A DNA stretch of 64,000 bases, from assembly GCF_026210795.1 (NCBI RefSeq), contig NC_089450.1:186001-250000 (forward strand), read 5' to 3'. Position numbers and translations under genes: made by a program. The notes beneath the pieces are model-generated. The model was not told where the DNA came from, made no database searches, and worked only from the letters and a program-made list of their open reading frames with translations. This DNA is from Rhizophagus irregularis (lineage: Eukaryota > Glomeromycota > Glomeromycetes > Glomerales > Glomeraceae). Shown here piece after piece: positions 23,252-36,359 of the stretch (position 1 is the first letter of the stretch; the number at the start of each line of letters is the position of its first letter).

Positions 23252-26200
23252 TTTTATCCTTTTCCTTTGCAAGTGTTTACGGCCAGACCACCCATTGCCT
23301 CTTATGGAGACTAATCTTGGTCGCGTCCTATCATCTTCACGGCAACCATTAAACCGAAAGACTTAATTCCTCGTAACAGCACCACTATAGAAGACATCCC
23401 CCATCGGGCCATTTAGAGCGATCAAGTGCAGTACACGCCGCCTACTCATCCTATACCCATTGCATGATACTGATACTCAATTTATTTAACGACCTTTGCA
23501 GAGCATCTACTTTCGTGGAGGACTTTCGACAGGTAACATCAACCATCTACACCCTTCCATACCACCATTTGCAGATTTCAGCCTCACTAAAGCGGCTACT
23601 ACAGCCCGCGATTACCTGAGCACCGATAGTACAGTTGTTTACCCCTAAGTGGTATACTTTTGTAGCCATTCCACTCTGACAAGTAGTATAAGATTCGTCC
23701 AGGATCTTACCCCCGCATGTAGATCAACCACCAAGTGTATCACCAACTGTGACTCATGAAGTAGGGAATCAACCCCCATAGCCACGTACCTGTTCTGCGC
23801 ACGAACACCTTGGCTGGTCTAAGACCTAACAGAAGGTCTAACTACCACTAAGACATTGCACTTTCAGCTTTACCATCTGTGACGACCATCTACCACACTG
23901 ACCCAAGCGTATCGTAGAGCGACCACTCCGACAAAGAAAAGTCCCCCAACGTATAGTAGTGACTTCAGACATGACTGCGCACACGCCAATGGCCTAATGC
24001 GGTGAACGCAACGACACTACGACCCTTAATGAAATATGCGCCTAACCGTACACACTAATTCACCATAATGCAGTCCAACTACACTAATCCCCTGTACCTT
24101 CACGCTATTCGGTTGTAGCGTCCGCAGTAAAATTCTTTTTATTTCCGTGGTCATAGGAATCGAACCTGCGACCTCACCATACTCAGGCTTAATAAGGGGC
24201 AATCAACACTAACTTGTCTGAGATATGCGACCAACCCTAGTTTTATCCTTTTCCTTTGCAAGTTTGCTTTACGATCGTACCAATTGTCTCCTGCGACTAA
24301 TCTCGGTACGTGTCTATCATCTTCTTGATGGGCAACCATTAAACCGAGTGATGATTCTCAGTAACAGCACCACTATGTAAGACATCCCCCATCGGGCTCA
24401 TTTTAGGGCTGATCTCGAAGCTGCACACAGTTTTATCTTCTTTGCTTAGCTGTTTACTGGCCAGACCACCCATGCCTCTTACGGCATTCTAATCTCGGGT
24501 GCTGTCCTATCATCTTCAATGGGCAACCATTATACTGAGTACTTAATTCCTCAGGTAACAGCACCACTATAGATAAGGTTGCTTGCCGAAACCTAGGGGT
24601 TTAGGCAAGATGGCGTTTCACCGAAAAGCGAAATTCTGCCGAAACTATATTAAAGTTATATTAAAAAACTGGCGAAACTTTGGAGAAAGGCGAAACTGCT
24701 GAAACTTATTATAAATGCCGAAACTGCTGAAACTCTGCCGAAACTATAATAAATCTATAGTAAAATTTTGACGAAACTAATCGTAGAATTTTAAAGAGGT
24801 TTAGACAAGCAACCTTAACTATAGAAGACATCCCCATCAGGCCATTTTTTAGGCTGATCTGAAGCTAGGTACACGCCGCCTACTCATCCTATACCCATTG
24901 CATGATACTGATACTCAATTTATTTAACGACCTTTAGAGAGCATCTACTTTCATGGAGGACTTTCGACAGGTAACATCAACCATCTAGTACTTCCATACC
25001 ACCATTTTAGGTACTAAGTCTCATTCAAAGCGCCACTACAGCCCGCGATTACCTAGCACCGATAGTACAGTTGTTTACCTCCCCAAGTGGTATACTTTGT
25101 AGCGACCACCTGACAGGGAAGTAGCAGCATCTGTCCAGATCACCCCCCCCATGCGTATCAACCACCAGGATCACCAACCATGACCTGGGCGAGTAGGGAA
25201 TCGAACCCCATAGCCATGCTACCTGTTCTGTGCACGAACACCTTGCCTGGTCTAGCACCTAACAGAAGGTCTAACTACCACTAAGACATTGCACTTTCAG
25301 CTTTACCATCTAGGACGACCATCTAGCCATTATTGACCCCAAGCGGTATCGTAGAGCCGACCACCCGGACAGAAAGTCCCCCCTCAGCGTATAGTAGTGC
25401 ACCTCAAGACAGACTGCGCACATGCCAATGGCCTCATAGGGAACGCAAGGACACTACGACCCTTGCCTTGAAATGTGCGGCCTAACCGTACACACTAATT
25501 CACCCGCGATGCAGTCCAACTACACTAATCCCCGTACCTTCACGCTATTGGTTGTAGCGTCCGCAGTAAAATTCTTTTTATTTCCGTGGTCATGGGAATC
25601 GAACCTGCGACCTCACCATACTCAGGCTTAATGAGGTCTCAGTGACTAACCACGATAGTGACCAACCCTGTTTTATCCTTTTCCTTCGCTAACGTTTACG
25701 GCCGCACACACTCTATGCGACTAATCTCGGTCTGTGTCCTATCATCTTCAATGGGCAACTATTATACCAGTACTTAATTCCTCAGGTAACAGCACCACTA
25801 TAGAAGACATCCCCCATCGGGCCATTATAGGCTGATCTCGAAGCTAGGCACGCCGCCTACTCATCCTATACCCATTGCATGATACCGATACTCAATTTAT
25901 TTAACGACCTTGAGAGCATCTACTTTCATGGAGAACTTTCGACAGGTAACATCAACCATCTAGTACCCTTCCATACCACCATTTTAGGTACTAAGTCTCA
26001 CTCAAAGGCCACTACAGCCCGCAATTACCTAGCACCGATAGTACAGTTGTTTACAAGCTGGTATACTTTCAGAATGCAACCACTGACAGGAAGTAGCAGG
26101 CTTCTGTCCAGGATTACCCCTTATGGTGGGTATCAACCACCAGGGATCACCAACCAGGACCCAAGAAGTGGGGAATCGAACTCCATAACCATGCTACCTG

Positions 26201-26561
26201 TTCTGTGCACGAACACCTTGGTTGGTCTAAGACCTAACAGAAGGTCAAACTACCACTAAGACATTGCACCCTCAGCTTTACCATCTAGGACGACCATCTA
26301 GCCATTACTGACCCCAAGTGGTATCGTGGAGTGACCACCTGAACAGGAAGTCCCCCCCAAGGTATAGTAGTGACCTCAAGGACAGGACTGCGCACATACC
26401 AATGGCCTCATAGGGAACGCTTAGAAGGACACCATGACCCTTAGTTGAAATGTGCGGCCTAACCGTACACACTAATTCACCATGATGCAGTCCAACTACA
26501 CTAATCCCTGTACCTTCACGCTATTGGTTGTAGCGTCCGCAGTAATGTTTTATCCTTTTCC
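23252..26561 (-). repeat. Head-to-tail array of ~1-kb tRNA-derived SINE units with one shared 14-bp target
   Basis: The 14-mer TTTTATCCTTTTCC occurs at 23252, 24241, 24431 (diverged), 25671 and 26548. Between these lie SINE units in minus orientation: 23266-24240 (full), 24255-24430 (only the 3' part), 24445-25670 (full, with MITE E inside) and 25685-26547 (lacking the head). Full units start, in sense, with AGGGTTGGTC and a tRNA-like block ending GCAGGTTCGATTCC (B-box, complementary at about 24156 and 25594). Constant 3' ends plus variable 5' truncation indicate target-primed reverse transcription. The flanking pogo-type sequence resumes after the last 14-mer. Many small indels separate the units. 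Confidence 0.75.
24574..24817. mobile_element. hAT-like MITE E, 244 bp (word GCCGAAAC)
   Basis: The ends are TAAGGTTGCTTGCCGAAACC and, reverse-complemented, TAAGGTTGCTTGTCTAAACC. Flanking 8-mers are identical (ACTATAGA at 24566-24573 and 24818-24825) and interrupt a SINE unit. The interior repeats CTGCCGAAACT/GGCGAAACT. The same element, exactly the same length, is at 50791-51034. Confidence 0.9.
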
Positions 26562-27189
26562 GATCACTGGCTGACGAGTTATTCAACAAAATGTTAAACA
26601 TCGGCATTATAATATTTTTTGATTTACGTTTACTGCACCATTTAACAATTTGCTAGATTTCTCGGTACCTAGTGATTGTAAAAAGACGATTTATAGCTCG
26701 TTGGAATCGCCTCATAAAGACGAATCGAATGGTGGTAAGCTCATCTCTCTGTGATCAATATTGACGGAGTTATTACTTAAAAACCATTTAATATTTTTTA
26801 ATTTCGGAAATTGATCTAGTGATTGGATTTCGATGTATCTTATACCATTAGATTCGTCTCATCAAGACGAATCGAATGGTAGTAAGATTATCTTTCTAGG
26901 ATCAATATTGACAGAGTTATTACACAAAAACCATTAATATTTTTTTAATTTCGGAAATTAATCTAGTGATTGGATTTCGACGTATTTTATACCATTAGAA
27001 CCGTCTCATCAAGACGAATCGAATGGCGGTAAGATCATCTCTCTACGATTAATATTGGCGAAGTTACGATACAATAAAGTTTTAAGTATAATTCTGGCTA
27101 AAATTATGTTAATTTTTGGCCGGAATTATGATATACAAATATAAGAAATTTTTTATATAGTCACATCTCTTTATAATCACCAAATATGG
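26562..27189. repeat. Pogo-element core with three tandem GTCTC/GAGAC palindromic modules
   Basis: A unit of about 145 bp occurs around 26700, 26849 and 26998. It contains TCGTCTCATCAAGACGA (near-palindrome), then CGAATGGTRGTAAGATCATC, TCAATATTGACAGAGTTA, TTAATTTCGGAAATTGATCT and TTATACCATTAGA. It is followed by TAATTCTGGCTAAAATTATG and TTTGGCCGGAATTATGATAT and by the target ATAATCACCAAATATGG. The same block recurs at about 50305-50760. Confidence 0.75.
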
Positions 27190-27328
27190 GAGGATCATCG
27201 CAACTCTTTCCTGAATTTTTGAAAATACTAATAAAATTTTATTTTGAAATTTTCGTTCGAAAATTTCTAATGCGTCGTTCAAATACTAATATTCCACAGT
27301 TGCTTTCCTCTTTACTGAGCTTTAAACT

Positions 27329-29446
27329 ATGACTACACCTCCAGCTCCTTCTGTTATCAACCCGGATATTCCACCGCCACCGCGTCCTATTACTTCTACT
27401 CCCTCTGGAGACCGACCTTTGTCTCCCACGACTACCGCTGGCGCGCCTAACAAACGTTCACGCGTTGTCTCGATGACGCTATGAATGTTGATATAACTTC
27501 ACCTTCTGCTTCGGCTCCCAACCTTATTTCTACCGCTCCCTCAGGTCTTCCTATCAACAAAGTCCAAGTGAATACATCTCCTCAAAATACTACCACTCCT
27601 GTTGAAACTGTCGACGCTTCTATCCACGCTCCCTCTAACACCAAGCGGTAAAGGCAAAGCTGTCGCCTTTGATGTCCCCGAACGGCGACCATCTCCCGAT
27701 GGTAATGCTGCCGCTATTAAATCTGCTCCCTCTCGTTATTATGCTGCGGCATATTTACGCGACGCGCCTGACGCGTTCACAACTAAATTCACCACCAATC
27801 GCTCCATGTGTGATGAAGTGGATTGCTCACTCTCCCGCTATTCCTCTTATGGCGCCCGTGCACGCTGCGATGGATCAGGCGATAATAAAAAAATCCTTGT
27901 CTTCTTTAACGATCAACACGATTATACCGATTGCGTCAGTTCACCACGTGGATCTTCTCAATTTAGCCTTTATTCATTATTCCCCTGCAGATGCCAAACT
28001 CAATGACGAAGCGAAGTCTTTGTTTGTTACTGATATCCCACTTTTTCTTACCGAGACTCAAGTCCGTCAGGCCTTTTCCCGATATGGCACTGTAATCAAG
28101 TGCAAACTTACTCCTCGTAAGCATTACTACAATGGACATATCCAGTTTTCCTCCGCGGACGCAATTACCCAATTTCATGATATTTGGGCGATCATTTGCC
28201 TTGGTAATTCTTTACGCGTCTGCCCGGCGTCTTATTCGAAATCCCAACGTGATAGCCGCAGAGAACATGTTGCTATCCTTGCCGGTATCCCCAAAAATAT
28301 TAAAGAAGCTGATCTGATAGAAATTGCTACTCAAGTTAACGCTAAGGCTCTTAACGTTCCTTTGTCTATCAGCTCATACAAGCCTAAACCCTATGTGTAT
28401 TTGAATTTCTCCTCGTTCGAATCTCTTGAAGCTGCCAAAGAAATGACCGTGGCTTTCCGCGGCAAAGGATTAACATGGCATCCTCCCAATGAAGCACAAA
28501 CTTTATGCCATGTTCGTGGGCGTCCTGGATGTTCTCCCTCTGTATGCAATCCTCGTCCCACACGGAAAGTGGACGATCGCCTCAACAAGCTTTATTCTCG
28601 TTTCAATGCTGGACCTAGACGTGGTCGTCAGGATTCGCGCCAATCACGTGACAATTCCAATTCCCGTTCAAGATCGCGTTCCAACTCTAGATCCCGCAAT
28701 AATAATTCCTCTTCATTCCGTTCCAACAATAACAACAATATTAATAACACTTCGTCCCAATACTCCACGAAGTAATAACAGAACCAACAATAATAATAAT
28801 AATTCCAGGGACAATGATAATTCTTCTGGTTCTGCCCAACCTCCACACAGACCTCATCCTATCAGTTCTATACACCCTACTTCTCCATCTAACAATCCTG
28901 CCCCTACGCTTCCTCAACATGTTGTTGATGAATTAAAGGCACAAATCAAAGAGATCGCTACCACCCTCCACACTCTAGAGGAAACAGTCTCTTGGATGAA
29001 TGACACTATTACGGCTCATGAATATAGACTATCTGAGCTGGAATCAATGATGAATTATGACGCCCCTGGCGACTCTGAATTGCATTCGCCCCAGGATGAT
29101 CATGAAAATTATACTCATTCTTATAATAATGGATGGGATGATGCTCCAACCCGAGACATGAATTCTGGATTTAATCTTCCTCCCAATACCTCTTCTTCTC
29201 TTATGGACGTTTCCCCTGATGCTTCCTTCTCAGCTCTGGATCCTAACTCTGTTCTATCAAGAAGACACGTCCCTTTACCTATCTCCCGACCTACTAATGT
29301 TGCCCCGGTCCCGCTGACACTTCTCGTTTGCAATCAGAAATTTTTAATGTCACCAATACACAAAAGAATCTTTCTGCCCAACTTGGTTCGATTATGGAAA
29401 AATTGGACTCCTTCTCTCCTCAAAACCCTCCCCTTCCAATGATTGA
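27329..29446 (+). pseudogene. LINE-1a ORF1: RNA-binding protein with RRM-like folds, RS-rich tail and coiled coil (frameshifted)
   Basis: It begins MTTPPAPSVINP (27329), Pro/Ser-rich. Then come a basic region (FDVPERRPSPDG), an RRM-like stretch with KSLFVTDIPLFLTETQVRQA and GHIQFSSADA (about 28020-28170), a second with REHVAILAGIPKNIKEADLI and YVYLNFSSFESLEAAKE, a Cys cluster (CHVRGRPGCSPSVC) and an Arg/Ser/Asn-rich tail. A coiled coil follows (DELKAQIKEIATTLHTLEET ... LGSIMEKLDSF). ORF1 proteins of LINEs bind their own RNA (family knowledge). Frameshifts relative to LINE-1b lie near 27467, 27640, 27955, 28775 and 29420, so no full protein can be made from this copy. Confidence 0.75.
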
Positions 29447-32400
29447 ACACCAATCTGTATCGGGTGTATTACAGGGATTTCACCCCCCTAATAGTGCGAT
29501 ACTTAATAATAATAGTTCTAATAATTTTTCTTCTCCTTCTTCTTCTTCTCCTCTTATTAACTTTGGACAAATCAATGTTAATGGTTTGTGTTCCCCCATC
29601 CGACAATTGCATTTGTTAAATTATTTTTTGCATTCTTCCTTTGGCGTTTTATCTTTAAACGATACTCGCCTTACTTCTTCTGGTGCTAAATTTATTTATC
29701 AAAATGAACATTCCTTATATAATTTTAAGTCCTATTGGGCTCCTTCCCCTTCTAATTCACGACCACATGATGGTGTTGGTCTTTTACTTCGTCATCCTTT
29801 ACATAAACATGTTCAGAAGATTGATCCCTGGAAAGGTCGTCTTTTAAAATTAGATCTTTTTTTTCATCAGACAAAAATTTCTATTATCTCTGTTTATATT
29901 CCTCCTTATCACTCTATTCATTATAAAGAACGAGATGCTATTTTTGCACAACTTAATTTATGGCTTGATAAAGCCCGTTCTCATAACTATCACGTAGTCA
30001 TCCTTGGTGATTTTAATGCAGATGAAATTTCACATTCACATCTTCCTCATCATCATTTAAAAATTTTACGATCACTTTCTTCTCGATATTTTACGGATCA
30101 TCAATCCCATATTTCACCGACTTCAGGTCCTAGTCCTACCTTTTATCACCAGAATGGTTCTTCAAGACTCGATTATATCTGGTCATCCCCTGGATTCCCT
30201 GCTCCTGGTCTTTTTTCTCAAGTTGAAACTTGTCCTAAGCTGAAAGATAATCAATTTACTGATCACCGTGTACTTTTAACGGCCTTTGATTTTAGCTCAT
30301 GTTTCGCTATTTTATCCAAAGCTCGATTAAAGCAAAAAAGCGAACAACGCACCATCTTTCTTTACAAAAATTTGAAAGATGACACTTGGGACAAATTTTC
30401 CAAAGAAGTAAACTCACGTCTTGAGTTATACTTGACCACACACCACCCTTCAGTATCTTCACTTTCAGCTCTTTCATTGGACAAACTTTGGCACGCTCTT
30501 AAACGTTCTATTCTTGGTGGTGCCATTGATTCTCTACCATTCCAACATGTATCCAATACTCATCACCATAAATATCCTCCCTGAACTTACCATGCTTATT
30601 GCTGTCAACAAATTCTTGGATAGATTATTGTTTAAATTGACCACATCTAGGCCTGGTCGTCCTGCTCAAATTTTACAAATGATTAATTCTTTACCAACCC
30701 AATTAATCCTCCTTAAGTCTCTTTTAACAGATTATACTATACCTTCTTATAGTACAACACCGCTTCCTACTTTTGTCAAATTTTTACGTTCACAAAAAGC
30801 TTTGGTCTCAGCTTATCTTTCCACACAATTTCATCAGCATCGTGTAGATTCCATTGAATATTATACTGCTCTTAGAGATGAACATTTCTCTACATCCCCG
30901 GGCTCTTTTATTTCTTCAGCCCTATCAGTGGAACATCGTTCTATTGTCCTTGATAGAGTTTTGGTTGTTATTGACTCCAAACCCACTTTACTTACTGATC
31001 CTTCAGATATCAAACAAGCTGCTATTAAACACTTCCAATCGGTTGTCACTCCTCCTTTGGTCCAGTATTCTTCTACGGATTCATTTCCTCCACGATGGCA
31101 ACAAGCTTATACTCCTCTTCCAGATATTGATTCGTCCTTATATAACTTGGTTATGTCTCCTATTCTGGCCGATGAATGGAAAAACACTCTCAATTCTATG
31201 CCTAATAATAAAGCCTCTGGTCCTTCCAAGATCTCTTATGAGATGCTCAAACATTTAACTGGAGAAGCTTTCAATTTGTCCCTTGTATTAGCCAATGCTT
31301 GTCTCATTCATGGAGATATTCCTGCCGATTGGCGTGAAGCGCTTGTTTATCCCATTCCAAAGCCTCATGAATTTGACGCCCAATTGAAGAATACGCGACC
31401 TATCACTCTATTGGAAACAGTACGAAAATGTGTGGTTAAGGTCGTTACAACTCGACTATCAAAAATCCTGGCTGACAATCAAGTGCTCCAAGGTGGTAAT
31501 TTTGCTGGATTACCAGGCGGCTCCACCGACATTCCTATTAAGATGCTTGATGCTATTATTCATCAACGACGCTTTGATAAAAGCGATGACCAAGAACTAT
31601 GGGTTGTTTCTCAGGACATTTCTAAGGCCTTCGACTCAATTGATTTAAATATGCTTAGACTGGCTTTAATCCGTCTGCATATCCCGTCTTTATTGATCAA
31701 ATTTATCATTAACCTTTTTACAAGGCGTAATAATAAAATTATTACACATCATGGTGATACTTCTGGATATAGAGTTAGAATTGGTATTGACCAAGGTGAA
31801 ATCATCTCTCCATTATTATGGGTTATATACTTGGATCCATTACTTACCACACTTAATCGAGAAGCTTGTGATCCCTTTATTTTGAAATCTTCTGCATTAT
31901 TGGATTATTCTCCAATTGAATATGAACAACATAATCTTCCTGTTTCACATATTACATTTATGGATGACTCTACTTTGATTGCTTCATCTAAACAAGGAAT
32001 TGAAGATCGCCTTTCCATCACTGCTGAATTTTACACCTTAAATAACACTCAAGCAAATTCAGCAAAATATATCCTTCTTTCTTCTGAACAATTTTCTCAA
32101 ACTATTGTATTTGATCTATTTCCATCTTCTTTAAATACGATTCATACCCTTACTTTAAAAGCGTTAGCTTTATCTACATCTTTTCGGTTTTTAGGTGTTT
32201 GGTTTAACCTTTCGGCTTCTTCTCGTTTCGTTCATAACCAAACTGTTTCCATGGTCAAAGACATGGCCGCTCTACTCAGTCCTAAAAAACTTTTAGCACA
32301 ACATATAGCTTATCTTTATAACGTTGTCCTACTTCCGAGGCTTGAATTTCGCCTACAAACCACATTATTTGCAGAATCCACCATTAATCGCATGGTTTCT

Positions 32401-34913
32401 CCAATGCTTTCTCTTATTCGTCAGAAGGCTGGTTTAGCCTCGCCACTCCTCTTTCCACACTCTTCACATTGTTGCCTTTCTCTATTCAACAAGCGTTTGG
32501 TCGATTTCTATCATCTCATGTGGTCTTACAGGCAGAAAATTTTTTCTCACCCTTCATATAAGCTCTTTGCTAATTATATGATTACTTATCTCCAAAGTTT
32601 TTTGGACTGTGATGTCTGCCCTTCTACTATTGACCTGGAACCATGGTCCCACACTTTTTCTTTGCGAACACATTCTTTATTTAATTCTTTATTGTTCTCT
32701 TCTCGTTTAAATATCACGTGGTCTTTACTGTTCCGACTTCCGAGGAAAGATTTACGTCCGGCGATTCCACTCCGGTCTATTTTACCAAAAGATTTGTTTA
32801 CTTCCATGAAAAATGTTCGGAAAAATTTCTGCACTCAATTTCTTGCTCAATTGATTACACCGTGTGGCTCTCGACTTCTCTCATGGAAAGATTTACGCTT
32901 TCTTAAACGAGTATCAAACAAAGGATCCGTGCCTGCTTGGTTTAATTATTTGTTTAATCTTATTGTTATTCCTAATTCACTTTCCTTTTTTATTTTACAA
33001 CAATTTAGAATTCCTAGTTCTCATACCGTAGCTTCTATTTCTTTTATAGATATTAGTCGAAATTATTGGTTTAACCCTCAATGGGCTATTTCTTTTAATC
33101 GCAATACTAACTCTTTCCTCGTTGGCCGTGTGATTACTACCTATCCTGCTCCACGTAATGAAGCTCTTATTTCACATTGGATTGCGTCATCGGTTGATGA
33201 TTTACTTTCTGAATTTACTGCATGCCAAGGCTGTGCCTCTGCTATTCCGCGATCCTCTACCTCTAAGACTTTGATTAAACGATGTCCCTCTGAAGGATAT
33301 TTCTCTTATGTTCCGTTATCAAGTTTAATCCGTTATCCTACGAAACCTCGTACTTATATACATGCGGATACTCGTTCAGTTTCACTTTCTGCCTCGTTAG
33401 GCTACGCCAAATCTCTTTTACTATTTCATTTTTTTGCTCCAGTTCGCTTACCTTCTACGAATGAACTAGTGCTTAGGGTCTCTGATATCCAACTTCCTTC
33501 TTCGGTGTCTACACTTTATATTGATGGTTCCTTCCTTTCTCCTCCTAGTCATCCGGCATCCTTCGATGGCTTATGCATGGACTGCTATAGATCCTGATGG
33601 ATTTATTTTGGAATCCCATTATAATATCGTCTCTTCCATTTTTCCTTCTGCTTTACGTTCAGAAGTTTTTGCTTTATTGCACTGGATTGGACTCCCTTCC
33701 TCGGAATTCAAAGATTACTGTCGCCACTGATTGCGCTCAATTACTTTCTTTATGGTCTCTATACGTGACTGTCCTTTTATTCCCAGAATGCTTAAAGAAT
33801 CCAACCACCTTTTGTGGTCCTCCATACGCACTATTATGCTTAAGCGAAATCTGGACGTTACTCGATCAGTTCGTTCGCTCACGCCGACGACCCTTTCGAA
33901 TAATCAGTGGATGCATTAGCCAAAGCCGCTCATACTGACTCACATCTTTCTTCTGTCCACCACCGGAATTGATGGCTCCTTGTATTTTACAATTTGATTC
34001 CTTACCTGTGGATATGAATATCCGGAAATTTATTAGAGATATTTTTGACGCCAAAAGTCTTTTGATTCTTGCTGTATTACCAAGATTTAATTCCTATTCT
34101 TCAACTTCTGATATTGATTGCATTTTGCACCAAATTTTGTCTCAATAACAATAAGCATTTTGTCTCTCATCGGAATGGCCATTCCGAATTTCGTGGTTTC
34201 CGTATCGTCTACTTTTAGATATGCTTCCAACACTTACAACTCTTCAGAGGCGAAAGCCTCATCTTTATAATCCTAGTTGGCTTTGTCCTCAATGTAACTC
34301 CTTTCCTGAGACTTTAGACCACTTGTGGACTTGTCCTTATATTTTACCGGAATTTAGCCCTTTAAAAACTTTTAAAACGTTACTATTGGCTCTTCGGACT
34401 ACTTATCTTCGATCATTTCCTTTCCGCGTCATCTTTAATGCCTTTACCAGACTCTTTTGCTGCTGAATTTATGGCTCTTAATTGTTGGGATTGTGACCCT
34501 CCTTCAATTGCCTGCCTGCGACTCACAAGAGGACTTATACCGAAATCTTTGACAGAATTTCTTGGAACTTTTTTTCTTCACCTACCATATGGTCTATCTT
34601 GGATACACCTTTGCACGACTTTCATTTTGACCTTTATGTTCAAATCTGGTTGTGCCGATCCATTTTCTTTCATCATTGGGAATTAGCTCAAGGCATTACA
34701 AAACAAATGAAATCGTCAGCTCTTGGGCCTTCTTCTATTCTTCGACCTTCCTCTTACATTCCTCTTGACTCTTCGACACCTTCCTTGGCGACAGCTTCCT
34801 TGATTCCTGGGTTTCTTGGGTTTCCTCTTCTATAATCCGTGGGATCTTGGATTTCGCATTTGGATTTTTGGCGCCGCTTAACAGTTCAGCCTCTACTTAG
34901 GATTTCTTTTTGG
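29439..34913 (+). pseudogene. LINE-1a ORF2: endonuclease, reverse transcriptase, RNase H, zinc motif (frameshifted)
   Basis: ORF2 starts at ATG 29439. Endonuclease of the APE type: INVNGLCSP, LNDTRLTSS, VVILGDFNADE, SRLDYIW and TDHRV. Frame break at about 30580 (CCCTCCC against CCTCC in LINE-1b). RT: NNKASGPSKISYEML, PIPKP, RPITLLETVRK, SQDISKAFDSID, GIDQGEIISPLLW and the catalytic FMDDSTL (about 31960). Thumb and connector follow. RNase H starts at TLYIDGSFL (about 33515) but is broken by an extra T near 33570 and further indels. The C-terminal zinc motif CPQCNSFPETLDHLWTC is at about 34290. Endonuclease nicks and RT primes on the nick (target-primed reverse transcription, family knowledge). 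Confidence 0.85.
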
Positions 34914-35197
34914 TAACGGATTGGATCTTAGGACATGCTGGATAGTTGACTCACACTGGCCTTCGGGTAAAGATGGGGTATGCGTTTCTGTAATAGTTTA
35001 GTTTTTCTTTACTTAATTTTATTTTGTTTAGATTTCTTTACTTGTATGAATCGTGAAGCTAGTTCTTTTTATTTTTTATGTTTATTTTCTATATTGATAT
35101 TTGTAATATTGTTCGATCTGTTTATTGTACTTTTCGTTTAAATTTAATAATAAAAGATAAAGTCATAAGACTGTTTGCTCATAATCACCAAATATGG

Positions 35198-36202
35198 GGT
35201 TGGTCACCCTATCTCAGTGGTTAGTCACTGAGACCCTCATTAAGCCTGAGTATGGTGAGGTCGCAGGTTCGATTCCCATGACCACGGAAATAAAAAGAAT
35301 TTTACTGCGGACGCTATAACCAATAGCGTGAAGGTACAGGGATTAGTGTAGTTGGACTGCATCATGGTGAATTAGTGTGTACGGTTAGACCGCACATTTC
35401 AACTAAGTGGTCATGGTGTCCTTCTAACGTTCCCTATGAGGCCATTGGCATGTGCGCAGTCCTGTCCTTGAGGTCACTACTATACCTTGGGGGGGACTTC
35501 CTGTCCGGGTGGTCACTCTACGATACCACTTGGGGTCAGTAATGGTTAGATGGTCGTCCTAGATGGTAAAGCTGAGGTGCAATGTCTTAGTGGTAGTTTG
35601 ACCTTCTGTTAGGTCTTAGACCAACCACGGTGTTCGTGCACAGAACAGATAGCTTGGTGATTGGGTTCGATTCCCTTCTCCGATGGGCTGTTCGGTTGGC
35701 GATTCCCTGGTGGTTGATACCCACCATAAGGGATGATCCTGGGTAACACCTACAAGCTTACTGTCCAGGTGGTCACTACAAAGTATACCACTTGGGGATT
35801 ACAACTGTACTATCGGTGGTGGGTAATCGCGGGCTGTAGTGGCCTTTGAGTGAGACCTGTTTCCTAATATGGTGGTATGGAAGGGGTCCAGATGTTTGAA
35901 GGTTATCTGACGAAAGTCCTCCGTAAAAGTAGTAGTGGTGAGGGGTTATAATAGTAGCCATTACAGTATTATGCAACGGATTAAAGGACGAGTAGGGTGG
36001 TGTTCAGCAGATTCGAAGGCCTTCGGGTCCCTGGGATAAGTCCTTGCGTTTCGGTTGTGGTGTTGAATTGTCCCTGTTAAAAGGTGGCGGGGATGGTTAC
36101 ATCATGGCTTAGTAAGGATGATGCAATGAACGACTTACCTCCATAGCCTTCAATAGAGGGTGCGGAAAGTAGTGGCCATTAAACTTACAAAACACTTGTA
36201 AA
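35198..36202 (+). mobile_element. Full-length ~1-kb SINE with two tRNA-like heads
   Basis: It lies between two copies of ATAATCACCAAATATGG (35181-35197 and 36203-36219), i.e. sandwiched between two LINEs. Head 1: A-box-like TATCTCAGTGG (35210) and perfect B-box GGTTCGATTCC (35266), with TGGTCA...TGACCA able to pair as an acceptor stem. Head 2: TGTCTTAGTGG (35583) and B-box GGTTCGATTCC (35664). Thus it carries two internal RNA polymerase III promoters. The remaining body has no ORF. Related units form the array at 23252-26561, in opposite orientation and at a different target. A functional tRNA is unlikely: the anticodon arm is not recognisable. Confidence 0.75.
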
Positions 36203-36359
36203 ATAATCACCAAATATGGAGGATCATCGCAACTCTTTCCTGAATTTTTGAAAATACTAATAAAATTTATTTTTGAAATTTTCGTTCGAAAATTTCAAAG
36301 TGCTCGTTCAATATACTAATAATTTCCCAGTTGCTTTCCTCTTTACTGAGCTTTAAACT

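Larger units (their letters stand above)
27190..35180 (+). mobile_element. Non-LTR retrotransposon LINE-1a of this window, about 8.0 kb, full length but decayed
   Basis: The 5' end AGGATCATCGCAACTCTTTC follows the 17-bp target ATAATCACCAAATATGG (27173-27189), and the 3' end (AGTCATAAGACTGTTTGCTC) is followed by the same 17 bp (35181-35197). It contains ORF1 and ORF2. No poly(A) tail is seen; the tail is AATAATAAAAGATAAAG-like. The closest copy is LINE-1b at 36220-44217, with which it aligns throughout. RNase H and the RT sequence place it in the Tad/I-like group (inference). Confidence 0.9.

Noticed and set aside
24151-26259. ORFs of 60-130 aa inside the SINE array
   Set aside because: Frames are not conserved between units, which differ by many single-base indels; the similarity is at the DNA level only.
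35198-35290. Candidate functional tRNA gene
   Set aside because: A- and B-boxes are present and acceptor-like ends pair, but there is no normal anticodon arm and the sequence is the head of a 1-kb repeat with several copies.
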